A DNA stretch of 64,000 nt from Flectobacillus roseus (GTDB lineage: Bacteria; Bacteroidota; Bacteroidia; Cytophagales; Spirosomataceae): assembly GCF_030056665.1 (NCBI RefSeq), contig NZ_JASHIG010000038.1. The stretch is one strand, 5' to 3'. Below, piece by piece: positions 1 to 9,151 of this stretch. Below the pieces are notes generated by a model. That model saw only the letters and a list, made by a program, of their open reading frames with translations, did not search any database and was not told the DNA's origin. Within the stretch, counting starts at the first letter, position 1, and every line of letters begins with the position of its first letter. A program made the translations under genes and the position numbers.

Positions 1-105
1 CTACCAAAGACATCAGTAGGGAACGGAACTCCCTGCTGTGCCAGTGGCTTCTTTACTACCTATGGACGAACCATTCCAAAATCCATAAAAGTAGTAGATT
101 ATCAT

Positions 106-372
106 TTATGCAACTTCTGATAAGGATTTGAGATTTTGCAATGTCAAGGCTTGTTCCATTTCATCGGGATGGTACATTTTTAGATACTCCCAAATTACCT
201 TTTTTTGGACTGGAGTAAAATTGTCATACACACAATGATTACCCCAAGTTCCTTTTTTCATCCCTTTAAACGACTTATGTTCTAGGCAGTATCGTTTCAG
301 AGCTGTTTTCGGAATATTCCCTTGGAAGAGACCGTAAACCTTCTTCCAATTTCTAAAGTCTAGAGTTTTCAT
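106..372 (-). CDS. hypothetical protein, 88 aa
   Basis: Short basic protein that I do not recognise. It has no signal peptide, membrane segment or catalytic motif. It contains many Lys, Trp and Tyr residues and is predicted to be soluble. It is transcribed leftward, away from the regulator gene at 535, with an AT-rich gap of about 160 bases between them that could hold divergent promoters. The start ATG lies just inside the gap. A real gene is plausible because the frame is open and composition is normal, but there is no family support. Confidence 0.4.
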   Translation of the reverse strand: MKTLDFRNWKKVYGLFQGNIPKTALKRYCLEHKSFKGMKKGTWGNHCVYDNFTPVQKKVIWEYLKMYHPDEMEQALTLQNLKSLSEVA

Positions 373-534
373 AAACTTGCGCTGGTTAGAATATTTACTG
401 ATTTAATAAAAAAATGATTACTTTGTATGCAAAAAATGTACACTTTTCGTTTACTTAGTGTTGAAATTCATTTCAAAGTAAGTTTATTAATTTAATAATG
501 TCAAATAATTATCTTACAATTTTTTATATATTTT

Positions 535-1032
535 ATGTCTAAAGTACCTATAGGCTTAATAATCAAGGATTTAATAGCCAGAAAAAATTTATCAGTAGCT
601 AATGTAGCAACAACTTTAGGTATGTCTCGTCAGTCAGTTTATCAGAGTTTTAATAGAAAACATATGGATGAACATGAACTTGCAAGATGGGCGTCCGCTT
701 TAGGCGTGGATAAACAAGAATTAGAGGGATTGATGGATGTTGAGAACTTTACAGAGAAAGGTCCTAACAATGACAAGTATTTACAAGAGTATTTGGAAAA
801 ACTTGAAGTAATGTTTAATCAGGAAATCTCAAAAAAGAATGAGCAGATAAATGAACTTTTGAGAACTAATCAACAACTTGCACAGACTAACAATGCTTTA
901 GTGATGGCTCAGTTGGGTCGAACAAATTTTAATTTGAGAATAGTCGATACCATCAGTTCAGAAAATGAGGAAAATGTAGGCAAAATAATTTTGTTTACGC
1001 CCTTATTTGAAGCGTTAGTAGTAACAGCTTAA
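535..1032 (+). CDS. XRE-family helix-turn-helix regulator, 165 aa
   Basis: Residues 5-60 form a helix-turn-helix of the Cro/C1 type: the segment LSVANVATTLGMSRQSVYQS is the typical helix-turn-recognition helix. The remainder, about residues 75-125, is Glu/Gln/Lys-rich and likely a short coiled coil for dimerisation. It therefore probably binds DNA as a dimer; the target is unknown. Small regulators of this build are common on mobile elements, and a recombinase remnant follows about 380 bases downstream. A rho-independent terminator closes the gene. The family call is secure, the role is not. Confidence 0.75.
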   Translation: MSKVPIGLIIKDLIARKNLSVANVATTLGMSRQSVYQSFNRKHMDEHELARWASALGVDKQELEGLMDVENFTEKGPNNDKYLQEYLEKLEVMFNQEISKKNEQINELLRTNQQLAQTNNALVMAQLGRTNFNLRIVDTISSENEENVGKIILFTPLFEALVVTA

Positions 1033-1148
1033 GAACTGCGGCTATTCTCCATAGTACTTTATGATAGTGCTATATGGTTGAAAATCAGATATTTAAGTGT
1101 AGTTCTGTGTATTCCCGTACGGACTACACAGTGATTATTAACGACTTG

Positions 1149-1183
1149 CAAGCGAGCTTTTTAGCTCGCTTTTCTTGTTTTTA
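1149..1183 (+). terminator. rho-independent terminator after the XRE gene
   Basis: Seven-base perfect stem AGCGAGC/GCTCGCT (1151-1157 with 1164-1170), six-base loop, followed by a T-rich tract. Confidence 0.75.
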
Positions 1184-1411
1184 GCATATTCCCTATTCCT
1201 GCTGAATCCCTCAAAAAAAGCTTCAATACGTGCAACCAAGGCATATTTTACAATTTACTAACAATTTTACTTACATTTTTATTTTTGGGATTTTGGAATA
1301 CTTTTTGACATAGAGTAAACTTTTATAATTTCTTGTTAAATTTTAAGTTTTACCAAATGTTAAAAATTCAAACAACTACCCACCTAGAAATGTAAGTTAC
1401 ACCCTATCAAC

Positions 1412-2171
1412 ATGATGTCATTTTATTATTGGTTTCGTGAAGGTTCTATTAAAGACCACGGCGTTATCTATTGTGAAATAAGAGTTGATGGTGAAAAGTC
1501 AGTTCCATTCTCTACTAAAATTAAACTTCACCGAAAACATTGGAATTCTAAGGAGCAGTGCTTCAATGGTAAAGAATCTGCCAAACATCAGAAAATGTTA
1601 GATTTCTATGAATTAAGATTCACCCAAATCTACACTCAAATATCCTATGAGAAACCGAGTGAACCAATTAGACCATCCGAAATACTGGAAAGACACAGAT
1701 TTGCTCACGTTGGCGAGCGAAAGACCAAAGAAAAGAAAATTGAGTTTATGGACGTCTTCAAAGAGTTTCTGGCTGATCAGAACAAATTACTACAGGCTGA
1801 AAAACTTAGCGAACTGACAGTTAAAGGAAAAGAGTCAAAATATGCTATTCTTAGGGAATATTTGGGCAAGAAAAAGATTATCTCAATTCCAATTAAAGAT
1901 GTCAACACCTCCTTTTTAGACGAGTTCAAATTTTATCTACAGACGTCAAAGTACCAAGACAGTACTATTGTTTTAATTAAGGAGGTATCTACATATGGAG
2001 TTTCCAAAGGATACAGTAAGGAAAGTGTCTTGGATGACTACAAAATTGAGAAAGCCAAAGCCAAAGAGCCAGTGTCATTAACAAAAGAAGAAATGGATAA
2101 AATGGAAGCACTAGAACTTTCCCCTGTACAACGACTTACTTTAGATATTTATCGCTTCTGTGCAGATGTAA
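1412..2171 (+). pseudogene. tyrosine site-specific recombinase, 3' end lost at an IS insertion
   Basis: The frame (open to 2197) begins like Bacteroidota phage-type integrases. Residues 1-90 match the arm-type DNA-binding domain (a YWFREG...GVIYCEIRVDG start) and about 105-215 the SAM-like core-binding domain. From about 222 the catalytic domain begins (LTKEEMDKMEALELSPVQRL). It stops near residue 253, before the catalytic Arg, His and Tyr, exactly where the IS3 element begins at about 2172. The last few codons come from the IS. No recognisable C-terminal half follows the right IS end at 3428, so the insertion was accompanied by deletion or later decay. The protein cannot be an active recombinase. 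Confidence 0.85.
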
Positions 2172-2239
2172 GGTTCCCCCAAAATAGTACGGATTAAAAG
2201 TTTAAAAAGTGTGATATTTTTTAACTTTCGATATGTATT

Positions 2240-2506
2240 ATGAAAAGGAGCAAATTTAGTCCGACCGAAACTGCCAAGATTCTTAAGGAATTCAAATCTG
2301 GCAAGTCCTTAGACACCATTGTTCGTGAATATGGGGTCAGCAAGGTAACTTTTTATAAATGGCGTCAGCGTTACGGTGGCATGGAAGCTAGTGAACTCAA
2401 GAAGGTCAAACAACTTGAAGAAGAGAACGCCAGACTCAAGCGCATGTATGCAGAACTGGCCTTGGAGTTGGATATGGCAAAATATGTCATAGAAAAAAAG
2501 CTCTAA
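2240..2506 (+). CDS. IS3 transposase OrfA, 88 aa
   Basis: A typical OrfA. Residues 8-45 form the helix-turn-helix that binds the IS ends (KSLDTIVREYGVSKVTFYKW), followed by a leucine-zipper-like helix at about 55-80 (KQLEEENARLKRMYAELALE). It ends in the slippery run A7G at 2493-2500. The orfB frame is open from there onward, so a -1 shift would give the OrfAB fusion that is the usual transposase of this family. The length agrees with the family. Confidence 0.9.
   Translation: MKRSKFSPTETAKILKEFKSGKSLDTIVREYGVSKVTFYKWRQRYGGMEASELKKVKQLEEENARLKRMYAELALELDMAKYVIEKKL
2493..2500 (+). other. slippery run for -1 frameshift between orfA and orfB
   Basis: A7 followed by G just before the orfA stop. 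The orfB reading frame is -1 relative to orfA and is open from this run to the orfB start. This is the classical programmed frameshift position of IS3-family elements; actual use is inferred. Confidence 0.65.
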
Positions 2507-2529
2507 AGCCTTGTGTCAAGCGAGCACTT

Positions 2530-3359
2530 GTGCGAGAGTTGAAAGAACTCTATCCAAGAGACATTAGCAAGGCATGCCGTATCTTCAAAACGAGCCCAAG
2601 CAGTTTAAACTATCAATCCGTTAAGAACGATCAAGGGTTAATGGATGAGTTATCACAATTGAGTAAGGATCATCCTCGTGAAGGCTTTTGGAAGTTTTAC
2701 CACCGTATGCGCAATGCGGGTCATAGTTTCAATCATAAGCGAGTGCATCGGGTGTATGTGCAAATGGGTCTTTCTATTCGTAGAAAGGCTAAAAAACGTC
2801 TTGTGGCTAGAGTAAAAGAGCCCTTAGAAGTTCCCCAAAGCTTTACTCAAACTTGGAGCATAGACTTCATGAGTGATGTTTTGACTAACGGGCGTTCCTT
2901 CCGAAGCTTTAATGTGATAGATGATTACAATCGAGAAATACTTTTCATAGAGACAGACTACTCGCTCAAGAGTAGTAGGGGGATTTATATTCTTCGCCAT
3001 TTGGTGAACAAATATGGTAAGCCTACTAAGATTAGAATGGATAATGGACCAGAATTTGTAGCAAAGCTAGCGCAAGAATGGAGTCAGATGAATGACATCG
3101 TTTTTCAAATATTCAACCAGGGAAACCAACACAAAATGCCTACATTGAGCGATTTAACCAAACTTACCGCAGACATGTATTAGATGCTTATGCTTTTGAT
3201 TCTTTGGAGGAAGTTCGCCAAGAAACAGATCTATGGCTGAGGGATTATAATTTCGTTCGCCCGCATGTCTCTTTAGGTGGAATGAGCCCAGTAGATTATA
3301 GAATGAAAAAACAGAACACCCTTCTTGGGCTTCGTTCCGCTATGCTACCCTCAGCTTAA
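2530..3359 (+). pseudogene. IS3 transposase OrfB (DDE), with a second frame change
   Basis: Residues 1-200 contain the HTH_21 segment and the first part of the rve/DDE core, with WSIDFMSDVL and the metal-binding pair up to RMDNGPEFVA. The frame then ends at 3183, but the expected end (QPGKPTQNAYIERFN, the final Glu region, up to a stop at 3357-3359) is intact in the -1 frame. The break maps to a T5 run at 3101-3105. With one more T, or a -1 slip there, the order IVF-SN-IQPGKP matches the family spacing. The inverted copy has the same T5 run, so the change is inherited by both or is tolerated. Confidence 0.8.
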
Positions 3360-3428
3360 GAGGGGGTAAATACATAATTAAAGCAGACAGATTATGGATA
3401 TTTTAAACTGTACTAAAAATGGGAAGCC

Positions 3429-4055
3429 AACAGCATAGCATACGGGTTATGTAGCAATTTGGGAATTCACTATCACCAAAAAGTTCAAAATATAAAAAGC
3501 ATGGCTACCAAGTAGATAAAAAAATAGAGCCATTTATTTTGATATTCTGAAAATATAGAATAATATATACAATATATATCGTTAAACACCGATTTTCTCT
3601 AATTTTCACATCTATTAAAATGTATCAAAAGTTCATTCATCTATTTTAAACTTTACCTATTTTCAAATTATGTAAACAACATCAATTACTCCATTTATAC
3701 ACTACTTGGGATTTAGCTATTTCCATTTTTAAGGAGCAGCGAGTTACCTCTAGATAAATTGTGTTGCATCGTATTCTTCCATTTAGATTTTGTAATACAA
3801 AAATCTAATAAAATATTAAATACTTTTTCTTGAGGCATATCACATTTCCATCCTTTTATTAAGCCTAATCATATTATAAAAATCAGTTTATATCCTGTTA
3901 ATTTATTTAAACAACTATAATTACTTAAATCAATTTATTATCAACACTTTTCTCCCTATTGTACATTATGAAAACATAAAAATGGCACTTATTTTAACGA
4001 ATACCTTTGTAAAAGATTTATTTAACACCTTCGAAAAAAAACAGTAACAACACTT
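3429..4055. other. gene-free AT-rich spacer upstream of the C10 peptidase
   Basis: More than 600 bases without a supportable gene. I looked for the missing integrase C-terminus after the IS right end and did not find it. The only signal is TACCTTTG at 4002-4009, a fit to the Bacteroidota -7 element, about 46 bases before the peptidase start. No matching -33 TTG is at the right distance. Confidence 0.5.
4002..4009 (+). promoter_or_regulatory. candidate -7 promoter element for the C10 peptidase
   Basis: TACCTTTG matches TAnnTTTG, the -7 consensus of Bacteroidota. There is no good -33 TTG about 20 bases upstream, so support is partial. Confidence 0.35.
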
Positions 4056-5309
4056 ATGAAAAACTCAAAAAGCACAACATTGCCCTTTCTAAGAAGTGTA
4101 ACTCATGCACTAGCATTTTTATTTATTATTCTACTCTCCATCTCTTGTACTAAGGTTGAAGAAATTCCATCTGTCATTAGTTCAGTTAAAAATGAGAATT
4201 TTGTAGACATTTCTTTGGCCAAACAAATTGCAGCAAATCTAAAGTTTATAGAATCAACGAAAACAACTAACTCTATCAAGAAGAGTTCAAATGCCTTTTT
4301 TTAAAAAAGTATCGAAGAGCTAAATGAAGTGAAAAATGAAAATGGAGAAACTTCTTTTTATGTTGTGAATTACAAAGAGGGAGGATATATCTTGTTGTCT
4401 TCGGATAATAGAATACAACCTGTACTTGCTTATTCAGAAAGTGGGAAGTTCACTGTGGATGAAAAAAGGTATCCATTAGGGTTAGAGTTTTGGATTGATG
4501 ATACAAAAAAGCAAATAAGGGAAATCCGTAAATCTAATTTAATTCAATCTGATTTATGTAAAAAAGCATGGAAAGAAGTCCAAAAGGGTTTATCTATATC
4601 AAATCAAAGTATTTCAGATAAAAAAACATTAGCAGAACCTCCTACTCAATGCTATGATCATACAGATGTACTTACAGTCGGTCCTTTATTGAGTTCTTCG
4701 TGGCATCAAGAAGGTGGATATAATGATGCCTTACCCTACATTAATTGTTATGGGTATTCATCACAGGTATTGGCTGGATGTGTCCCTATTGCCATGGGAC
4801 AAGTTATGAGATATTTTCAATATCCATCAAATTATAACTGGTCTTCAATGCCATTAAATTCGGGAACATCAACAACTGCAAATTTTATTAACGATATACA
4901 TAATGCTATTCGTAGTATGTATGCAGGTAATCCAATTTATAATTGTGGTTCTACTGGAGTATATGCTTCTGCAAACATGGGGAGTGTTTTGAAAAGTAGA
5001 TTTAGTTATTCATCCGCAGATTGGGCAAACTATGATTGGAATACAGTCAAAAATAATCTTAATTCTAGCAAACCTGTAATTCTAAGTGGAGATAATGGGT
5101 CAGAGGGACACATGTGGGTATGTGATGGGTATATGCAAACCTCTTTTTACTACAGTGATTGTTCTGGATCTACATTGATCCCAATGTTTCATATGAATTG
5201 GGGCTGGGAGGATACTTCTTATAATGGTTATTATGGTTACAATAACTTTAATCCAGCTGGAACAAATTTTAATAATAACAAAAAAATGATTTACAACATA
5301 ATACCATAA
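4056..5309 (+). pseudogene. C10 (streptopain-like) cysteine peptidase, interrupted by an in-frame stop
   Basis: Two open segments in the same frame (4056-4304 and the remainder to 5309) form one protein of about 417 residues. Its N-terminus is a lipoprotein signal peptide (LLSISC). A SpeB-type prodomain follows (SFYVVNYKEGGYILLSSDN). The catalytic Cys is in AGCVPIAMGQVM, the catalytic His in GHMWVCDGY, and the family NWGW motif in MNWGWEDTSYNGYY. The only defect is TAA at 4302-4304 within T7A6, most simply an A-to-T change in a Lys codon; the frame is kept on both sides. The stop truncates the protein before the prodomain core, so it should abolish function unless read through or a sequencing error. 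The next gene starts four bases after the stop. Confidence 0.85.
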
Positions 5310-5313
5310 TACT

Positions 5314-5802
5314 ATGAAAAATCTATTATTATTTGCTACTGCTACGTTTTTTGTCGCTTGTAGTCAATCAGAAGAAATGGCTCCTTTAAGTTACAATGTC
5401 TCAGCTAACGCAGATTTTACGGTTACAAATGCCCAAAGTCAGGATTTACTTGATCCAAGCAACCCTAATCATTTGGATGCTTCAAAAATAAAAGTCTTTT
5501 ATGTGACAGACGGCCAAATAAAGGAAATTAATAATCCATTGTCTGATTATCCTAAAGGATATAGAATTTACAAACCAGAAACTGCAACAGGATACAGAAT
5601 TACCGTTTTCTTAAACCATTTGGAATCAGTTGAAAAACCAATAACGTACATCCGTTGGAATGATACAGATATTGATACAATTCAGGCTACATTTAAGAAA
5701 AGTACATCAGGTACAATGCAGGATATGATTTGGTTGAATGGGAAAAAGGTCTGGGAACGTGGTGATGGTAACACTGAGCCTTTATTTGTTAAACAAAACT
5801 AA
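5314..5802 (+). CDS. small lipoprotein co-located with the C10 peptidase, 162 aa
   Basis: The N-terminus is a lipoprotein signal (LLLFATATFFVACSQ), so the mature protein should be membrane-anchored at Cys 16. The rest is polar and beta-rich in appearance, and I recognise no family. It begins four bases downstream of the peptidase and shares its operon, ending before two strong hairpins. In Bacteroides several C10 peptidases are encoded next to small inhibitors of the Spi/staphostatin kind. That arrangement suggests, but does not prove, an inhibitor or chaperone role here. A degraded substrate-binding lipoprotein is an alternative. Confidence 0.6.
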   Translation: MKNLLLFATATFFVACSQSEEMAPLSYNVSANADFTVTNAQSQDLLDPSNPNHLDASKIKVFYVTDGQIKEINNPLSDYPKGYRIYKPETATGYRITVFLNHLESVEKPITYIRWNDTDIDTIQATFKKSTSGTMQDMIWLNGKKVWERGDGNTEPLFVKQN

Positions 5803-5833
5803 CATTACGTATATTCTTTAGAGTACTATGTTT

Positions 5834-5866
5834 TAGACCTCGTTTTAATTATTAAAACGAGGTCTA
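5834..5866. terminator. perfect 16-bp hairpin after the lipoprotein
   Basis: TAGACCTCGTTTTAAT (5834-5849) pairs perfectly with 5851-5866. It lies 30 bases after the lipoprotein stop; likely a transcription terminator. Confidence 0.7.
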
Positions 5867-5927
5867 ACTCGGCTTCCATTTTCTAGTGTAAGCAATTGAT
5901 TATCAGATACTCCTATCAAGATCAAGA

Positions 5928-5970
5928 ACAATCCCCGAAATGCGCACATTTGGCGCATTTCGGGGATTGT
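5928..5970. terminator. perfect 18-bp hairpin with 7-base loop
   Basis: ACAATCCCCGAAATGCGC (5928-5945) pairs perfectly with 5953-5970, followed by a T-rich stretch. It is unusually long and G+C-rich for this DNA; a terminator or a palindromic repeat element. Confidence 0.6.
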
Positions 5971-6127
5971 TGTATTTTAGTTGTGCTAACATATTAAAAT
6001 ACTCATGCAATAGATTGGTCATCTTTAGTAAAGCTTCTTCCTGAGAAAAAAACTATGGTAGGAGCTCCCTCATGGCTTCCGCTGTCGGCTTTCCAGTTTA
6101 AAAATATACATAATCTGTCTACTTTGA

Positions 6128-6975
6128 TTATGTTTTAGACCCTTCTTGGGCTGAGTGCAGCGTAGCGGAACGAAGCCCAAGAAGGGTGTTTTGTTTTTTC
6201 ATTCTATAATCTACTGGGCTCATACCACCTAAAGAGACATGCGGGCGAACGAAATTATAATCCCTCAGCCATAGATCTGTTTCTTGGCGAACTTCCTCCA
6301 AAGAATCAAACGCATAAGCATCTAATACATGTCTGCGGTAAGTTTGGTTAAATCGCTCAATGTAGGCATTTTGTGTTGGTTTCCCTGGTTGAATATTTGA
6401 AAAACGATCTCATTCATCCGACTCCATTTTTGCGCTAACTTTGCTACAAATTCTGGTCCATTATCCATTCTAATCTTAGTGAGCTTACCATATTTGTTCA
6501 CCAAATGGCGAAGAATATAAATCACCCTACTACTCTTGAGCGAGTAGTCTGTCTCTATGAAAAGTATTGCTCGATTGTAATCATCTATCACATTAAAGCT
6601 TCGGAACGCCCGCCCGTTACTCAAAACATCACACACGAAGTCTATGCTCCAAGTATTAGTAAAGCTCTGTGGAACTTCTAAGGGCTCTTTCACCCTAGCT
6701 GCAAGGCGTTTTTTAGCCTTTCTACGAATAGAAAGTCCTATCTGCACGTACACCCTATGAACTCGCTTATGATTGAAGCTATGACCCGCATTGCGCATAC
6801 GGTGGTAAAACTTCCAAAAGCCTTCACGAGGATGATCCTTACTCAATTGTGATAATTCATCCATTAACACTTGATCGTCCTTAACGGATTGATATCCTAA
6901 ACTGCTTCGGCTCGTTTTGAAGATACGGCATGCCTTGCTAATGCCTCTTGGATAGAGTTCTTTCAACTCTCGCAC
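6128..6975 (-). pseudogene. IS3 transposase OrfB, copy 2
   Basis: The first 217 residues differ from copy 1 at 18 positions by my count, about 92 percent identity. The same T5 run breaks the frame at the same place; the C-terminal part continues in the -1 frame to a stop at 6128-6130. A 14-bp perfect inverted repeat (ACCCTTCTTGGGCT with AGCCCAAGAAGGGT) lies in the C-terminal coding end at about 6139-6187. In copy 1 it is only partly preserved. Confidence 0.75.
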
Positions 6976-6998
6976 AAGTGCTCGCTTGACACAAGGCT

Positions 6999-7148
6999 TT
7001 AGAGCTTTTTTTCTATGACATATTTTGCCATATCTAACTCCAAGGCTAATTCGGCGTACATGCGCTTGGGTTTGGTGTTCTCTTCTTCAAGTTGTTTGAC
7101 CTTCTTGAGTTCGCTAGCTTCCATACTTTCAAAATGCTGACGCCATTA
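6999..7148 (-). pseudogene. IS3 OrfA remnant, C-terminal half
   Basis: Reading on the minus strand, WRQ..SMEASELKKVKQLEEEN and the A7G slippery run match copy 1. The helix-turn-helix half is missing because the element ends at about 7148. Confidence 0.75.
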
Positions 7149-7384
7149 TATATTGCCTGGCTACCAAATAATTATATTATTTGAAATTACATAACTTTTT
7201 ATGGAATGTCTATGTCTTTTTTTATATTTTTATATTATCAATAAAAACTAATATATAGAAAAATCATACTATTAAAAAATAAATTCTGCGCTTAATCAAT
7301 AAAGACTAACCTGCCAATTTTGAAACTGACATAGATAATACCTCGATTTTTTTTGCATTTTATCAAATAAATATAAATAGCGAT

Positions 7385-9127
7385 ATGCCGAAAAACATTT
7401 TTACTCAACTCATTCAATGTATATGTTTGCTAACATTTTTCCCATCGGTTGCTCAGGAAAAAATAACCTTGCGTAACATAGAAATTTCCCAAAGCATTAA
7501 AGAAAAATTAGATAAAGAAATTAAAAACTATCAGCTAGTTTACTTTTCAAGTTTTCCTAAAAGAAAGGAAGAATTAAACTTTAGCATTCAAACATTGGAA
7601 AACTTATGGGAAATTCAGTTATATCCAAATGATATAAGAAGTAAGGATTTTATCATACAAGAATTTGATGGTAAAAATATAATAACGACAACGCTTAGTG
7701 ATATTCCAACTTTTGCCGGGACTGTCAACGGTCAAAATGCTAGATTCTTTATATCTGACGATTTTATTAGTGGTACTATTTACTTAAAAGAAGACATAAT
7801 AACTCTTGAGCCATTAAACTGGACATTAGGTATTAAAGAGTTTAAGGATGTTTATATTTTATATAAAGATTCAGACTTAATTAAAAATAATAGCGGTAGA
7901 TGTGGGGTTAGGTCAGTTACCCAACAGGCAAAAGAAGTCATTCCTAATCTACAAGCAATTTCTTCCTCAACATTGAATTGTAAAATTTTAAACGTAGCAA
8001 TTGAATATGATTGGGAGTTTAATGAGAATTATGGAGGTTATAGTCAGGCTATGAGCATCATGAATAATATAGATTATATATACTACACTGGTATTGGTAA
8101 TAGGGTTAATGTAAGTTGGATAGGTGGATGGACAACCTCAAACGACCCTTATTCTAACACTACACTTGATGGAAACTTGTTGGGAGAGTTTATCAACTAT
8201 TGGCAAACAAATAGAGGCTATGTTTCAAGAAATCTTGCTCATATGTTCACTGGAAAGGACTTAGGTAGTGGTTTTCCTGGGGTAAATTCAAATGGTATGG
8301 CAAACTTAATAAATATTTGTTCTGGAAATTCATACTCATTATCAGATAGAGGTGATGGAGGTAGTGATTGGCAGTATGTTGCTAGTCACGAAATTGGACA
8401 TAATTTGGGCCATGGTTCCCATGATTCAGACTATGGAATTGATTGTAATGCTACAAGATATATTATGTGCACGGGTAATAATAAACTCGGTAGTTTTTCG
8501 TCAAACGCTCAAAATATTATTCGTAGTTTCTTATCATCTACTGAATGTATGAGTACAGGAAACACTCCCATAATAAGTTGTACATTGGATGGAAGTCCAA
8601 TCAACAGTACACCTTATTACATATCCTCAGGAGCCCACTATATCTATGTTATTGATAACTCTTCATCTTTAACTCCACCAATAATATCATACAGTTACTC
8701 CCCAAATGCCTCAATTTATTACTCGCCTTCAGGAAATTCATGCTATTTCTATCCAAGTGGTATAAATTCATTTACAATGCAAATAGTTGCTAGCAACACC
8801 TGTGGTAATACCTATCGAGGGATTCCTTTCGTTATATATTCAACTTATAAAGTTTTTCCAAACCCTTCTAAAGACTATGTAGCAATAGAGTTTTCGATTG
8901 ATGATGAACCCGAAAGCTATCAAGCATTACCTGAAGAACTTACTATTTGGAATGAGAATCAAGTCTTAAAAACAAGTAAACCACAAGAGCTACATAAAGC
9001 CAAATCCTTATCATCGAAGAATAATAAAATAACTTTCGATGTTAAGGATTTAGAAAGAGGGATTTACTATTTGAACATAAAATACTCTTCCGAAAAAATC
9101 GAAAAAATAAGAATTATTCTAGAATAG
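7385..9127 (+). CDS. secreted zinc metallopeptidase with type IX sorting domain, 580 aa
   Basis: A signal peptide occupies residues 1-24 (CICLLTFFPSVAQ). The catalytic zinc motif HEIGHNLGHGSH, at about residue 337, fits HExxHxxGxxH of metzincins of the M12B/reprolysin type. The Met-turn is probably the nearby IMCTG. The last 80 residues carry a type IX (Por) C-terminal sorting domain, starting YKVFPNPSKDYV and ending with LERGIYYLNIKYSS. It should therefore cross the outer membrane by the type IX system and degrade protein outside the cell or on its surface. The segment between holds a beta-rich region at about 390-490. It is followed 24 bases later by a lipoprotein. Confidence 0.88.
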   Translation: MPKNIFTQLIQCICLLTFFPSVAQEKITLRNIEISQSIKEKLDKEIKNYQLVYFSSFPKRKEELNFSIQTLENLWEIQLYPNDIRSKDFIIQEFDGKNIITTTLSDIPTFAGTVNGQNARFFISDDFISGTIYLKEDIITLEPLNWTLGIKEFKDVYILYKDSDLIKNNSGRCGVRSVTQQAKEVIPNLQAISSSTLNCKILNVAIEYDWEFNENYGGYSQAMSIMNNIDYIYYTGIGNRVNVSWIGGWTTSNDPYSNTTLDGNLLGEFINYWQTNRGYVSRNLAHMFTGKDLGSGFPGVNSNGMANLINICSGNSYSLSDRGDGGSDWQYVASHEIGHNLGHGSHDSDYGIDCNATRYIMCTGNNKLGSFSSNAQNIIRSFLSSTECMSTGNTPIISCTLDGSPINSTPYYISSGAHYIYVIDNSSSLTPPIISYSYSPNASIYYSPSGNSCYFYPSGINSFTMQIVASNTCGNTYRGIPFVIYSTYKVFPNPSKDYVAIEFSIDDEPESYQALPEELTIWNENQVLKTSKPQELHKAKSLSSKNNKITFDVKDLERGIYYLNIKYSSEKIEKIRIILE

Positions 9128-9151
9128 TACGCAACTTTATATTTCAGCGTT

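Larger units (their letters stand above)
2172..3428 (+). mobile_element. IS3-family insertion sequence, copy 1
   Basis: About 1257 bases with imperfect terminal inverted repeats: the left end GGTTCCCCCAAAATAGTACGG pairs with the reverse complement of the right end, GGCTTCCCATTTTTAGTACAG. It holds orfA, an A7G slippery run and orfB. A clear target duplication is not visible, which fits a deletion at one side. A second copy lies in inverted orientation at 6087-7148. Confidence 0.85.
6087..7148 (-). mobile_element. IS3-family insertion sequence, copy 2, truncated at its orfA end
   Basis: Inverted relative to copy 1. The inner end at 6087 (GGCTTTCCAGTTTAAAAATA) corresponds to the right terminal repeat of copy 1. 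The outer end stops inside orfA at about 7148, where similarity to copy 1 ceases, so the left terminal repeat is missing and this copy cannot move alone. With copy 1 it brackets the C10 peptidase and its lipoprotein. Confidence 0.8.

Noticed and set aside
1..120. Open plus-strand frame at the left edge (ends NFstop at about 120)
   Set aside because: Too short to place in a family, no start in the window, and it overlaps the end of the 88-aa minus-strand gene.
3429..3520. Possible remainder of the tyrosine recombinase after the IS
   Set aside because: No catalytic Arg-His-Tyr pattern appears in any frame, so the 3' half is absent or beyond recognition.
4056..4304. Separate 82-aa lipoprotein gene
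   Set aside because: The downstream peptidase is in the same frame, has no start of its own and completes the C10 domain order, so both are one gene.
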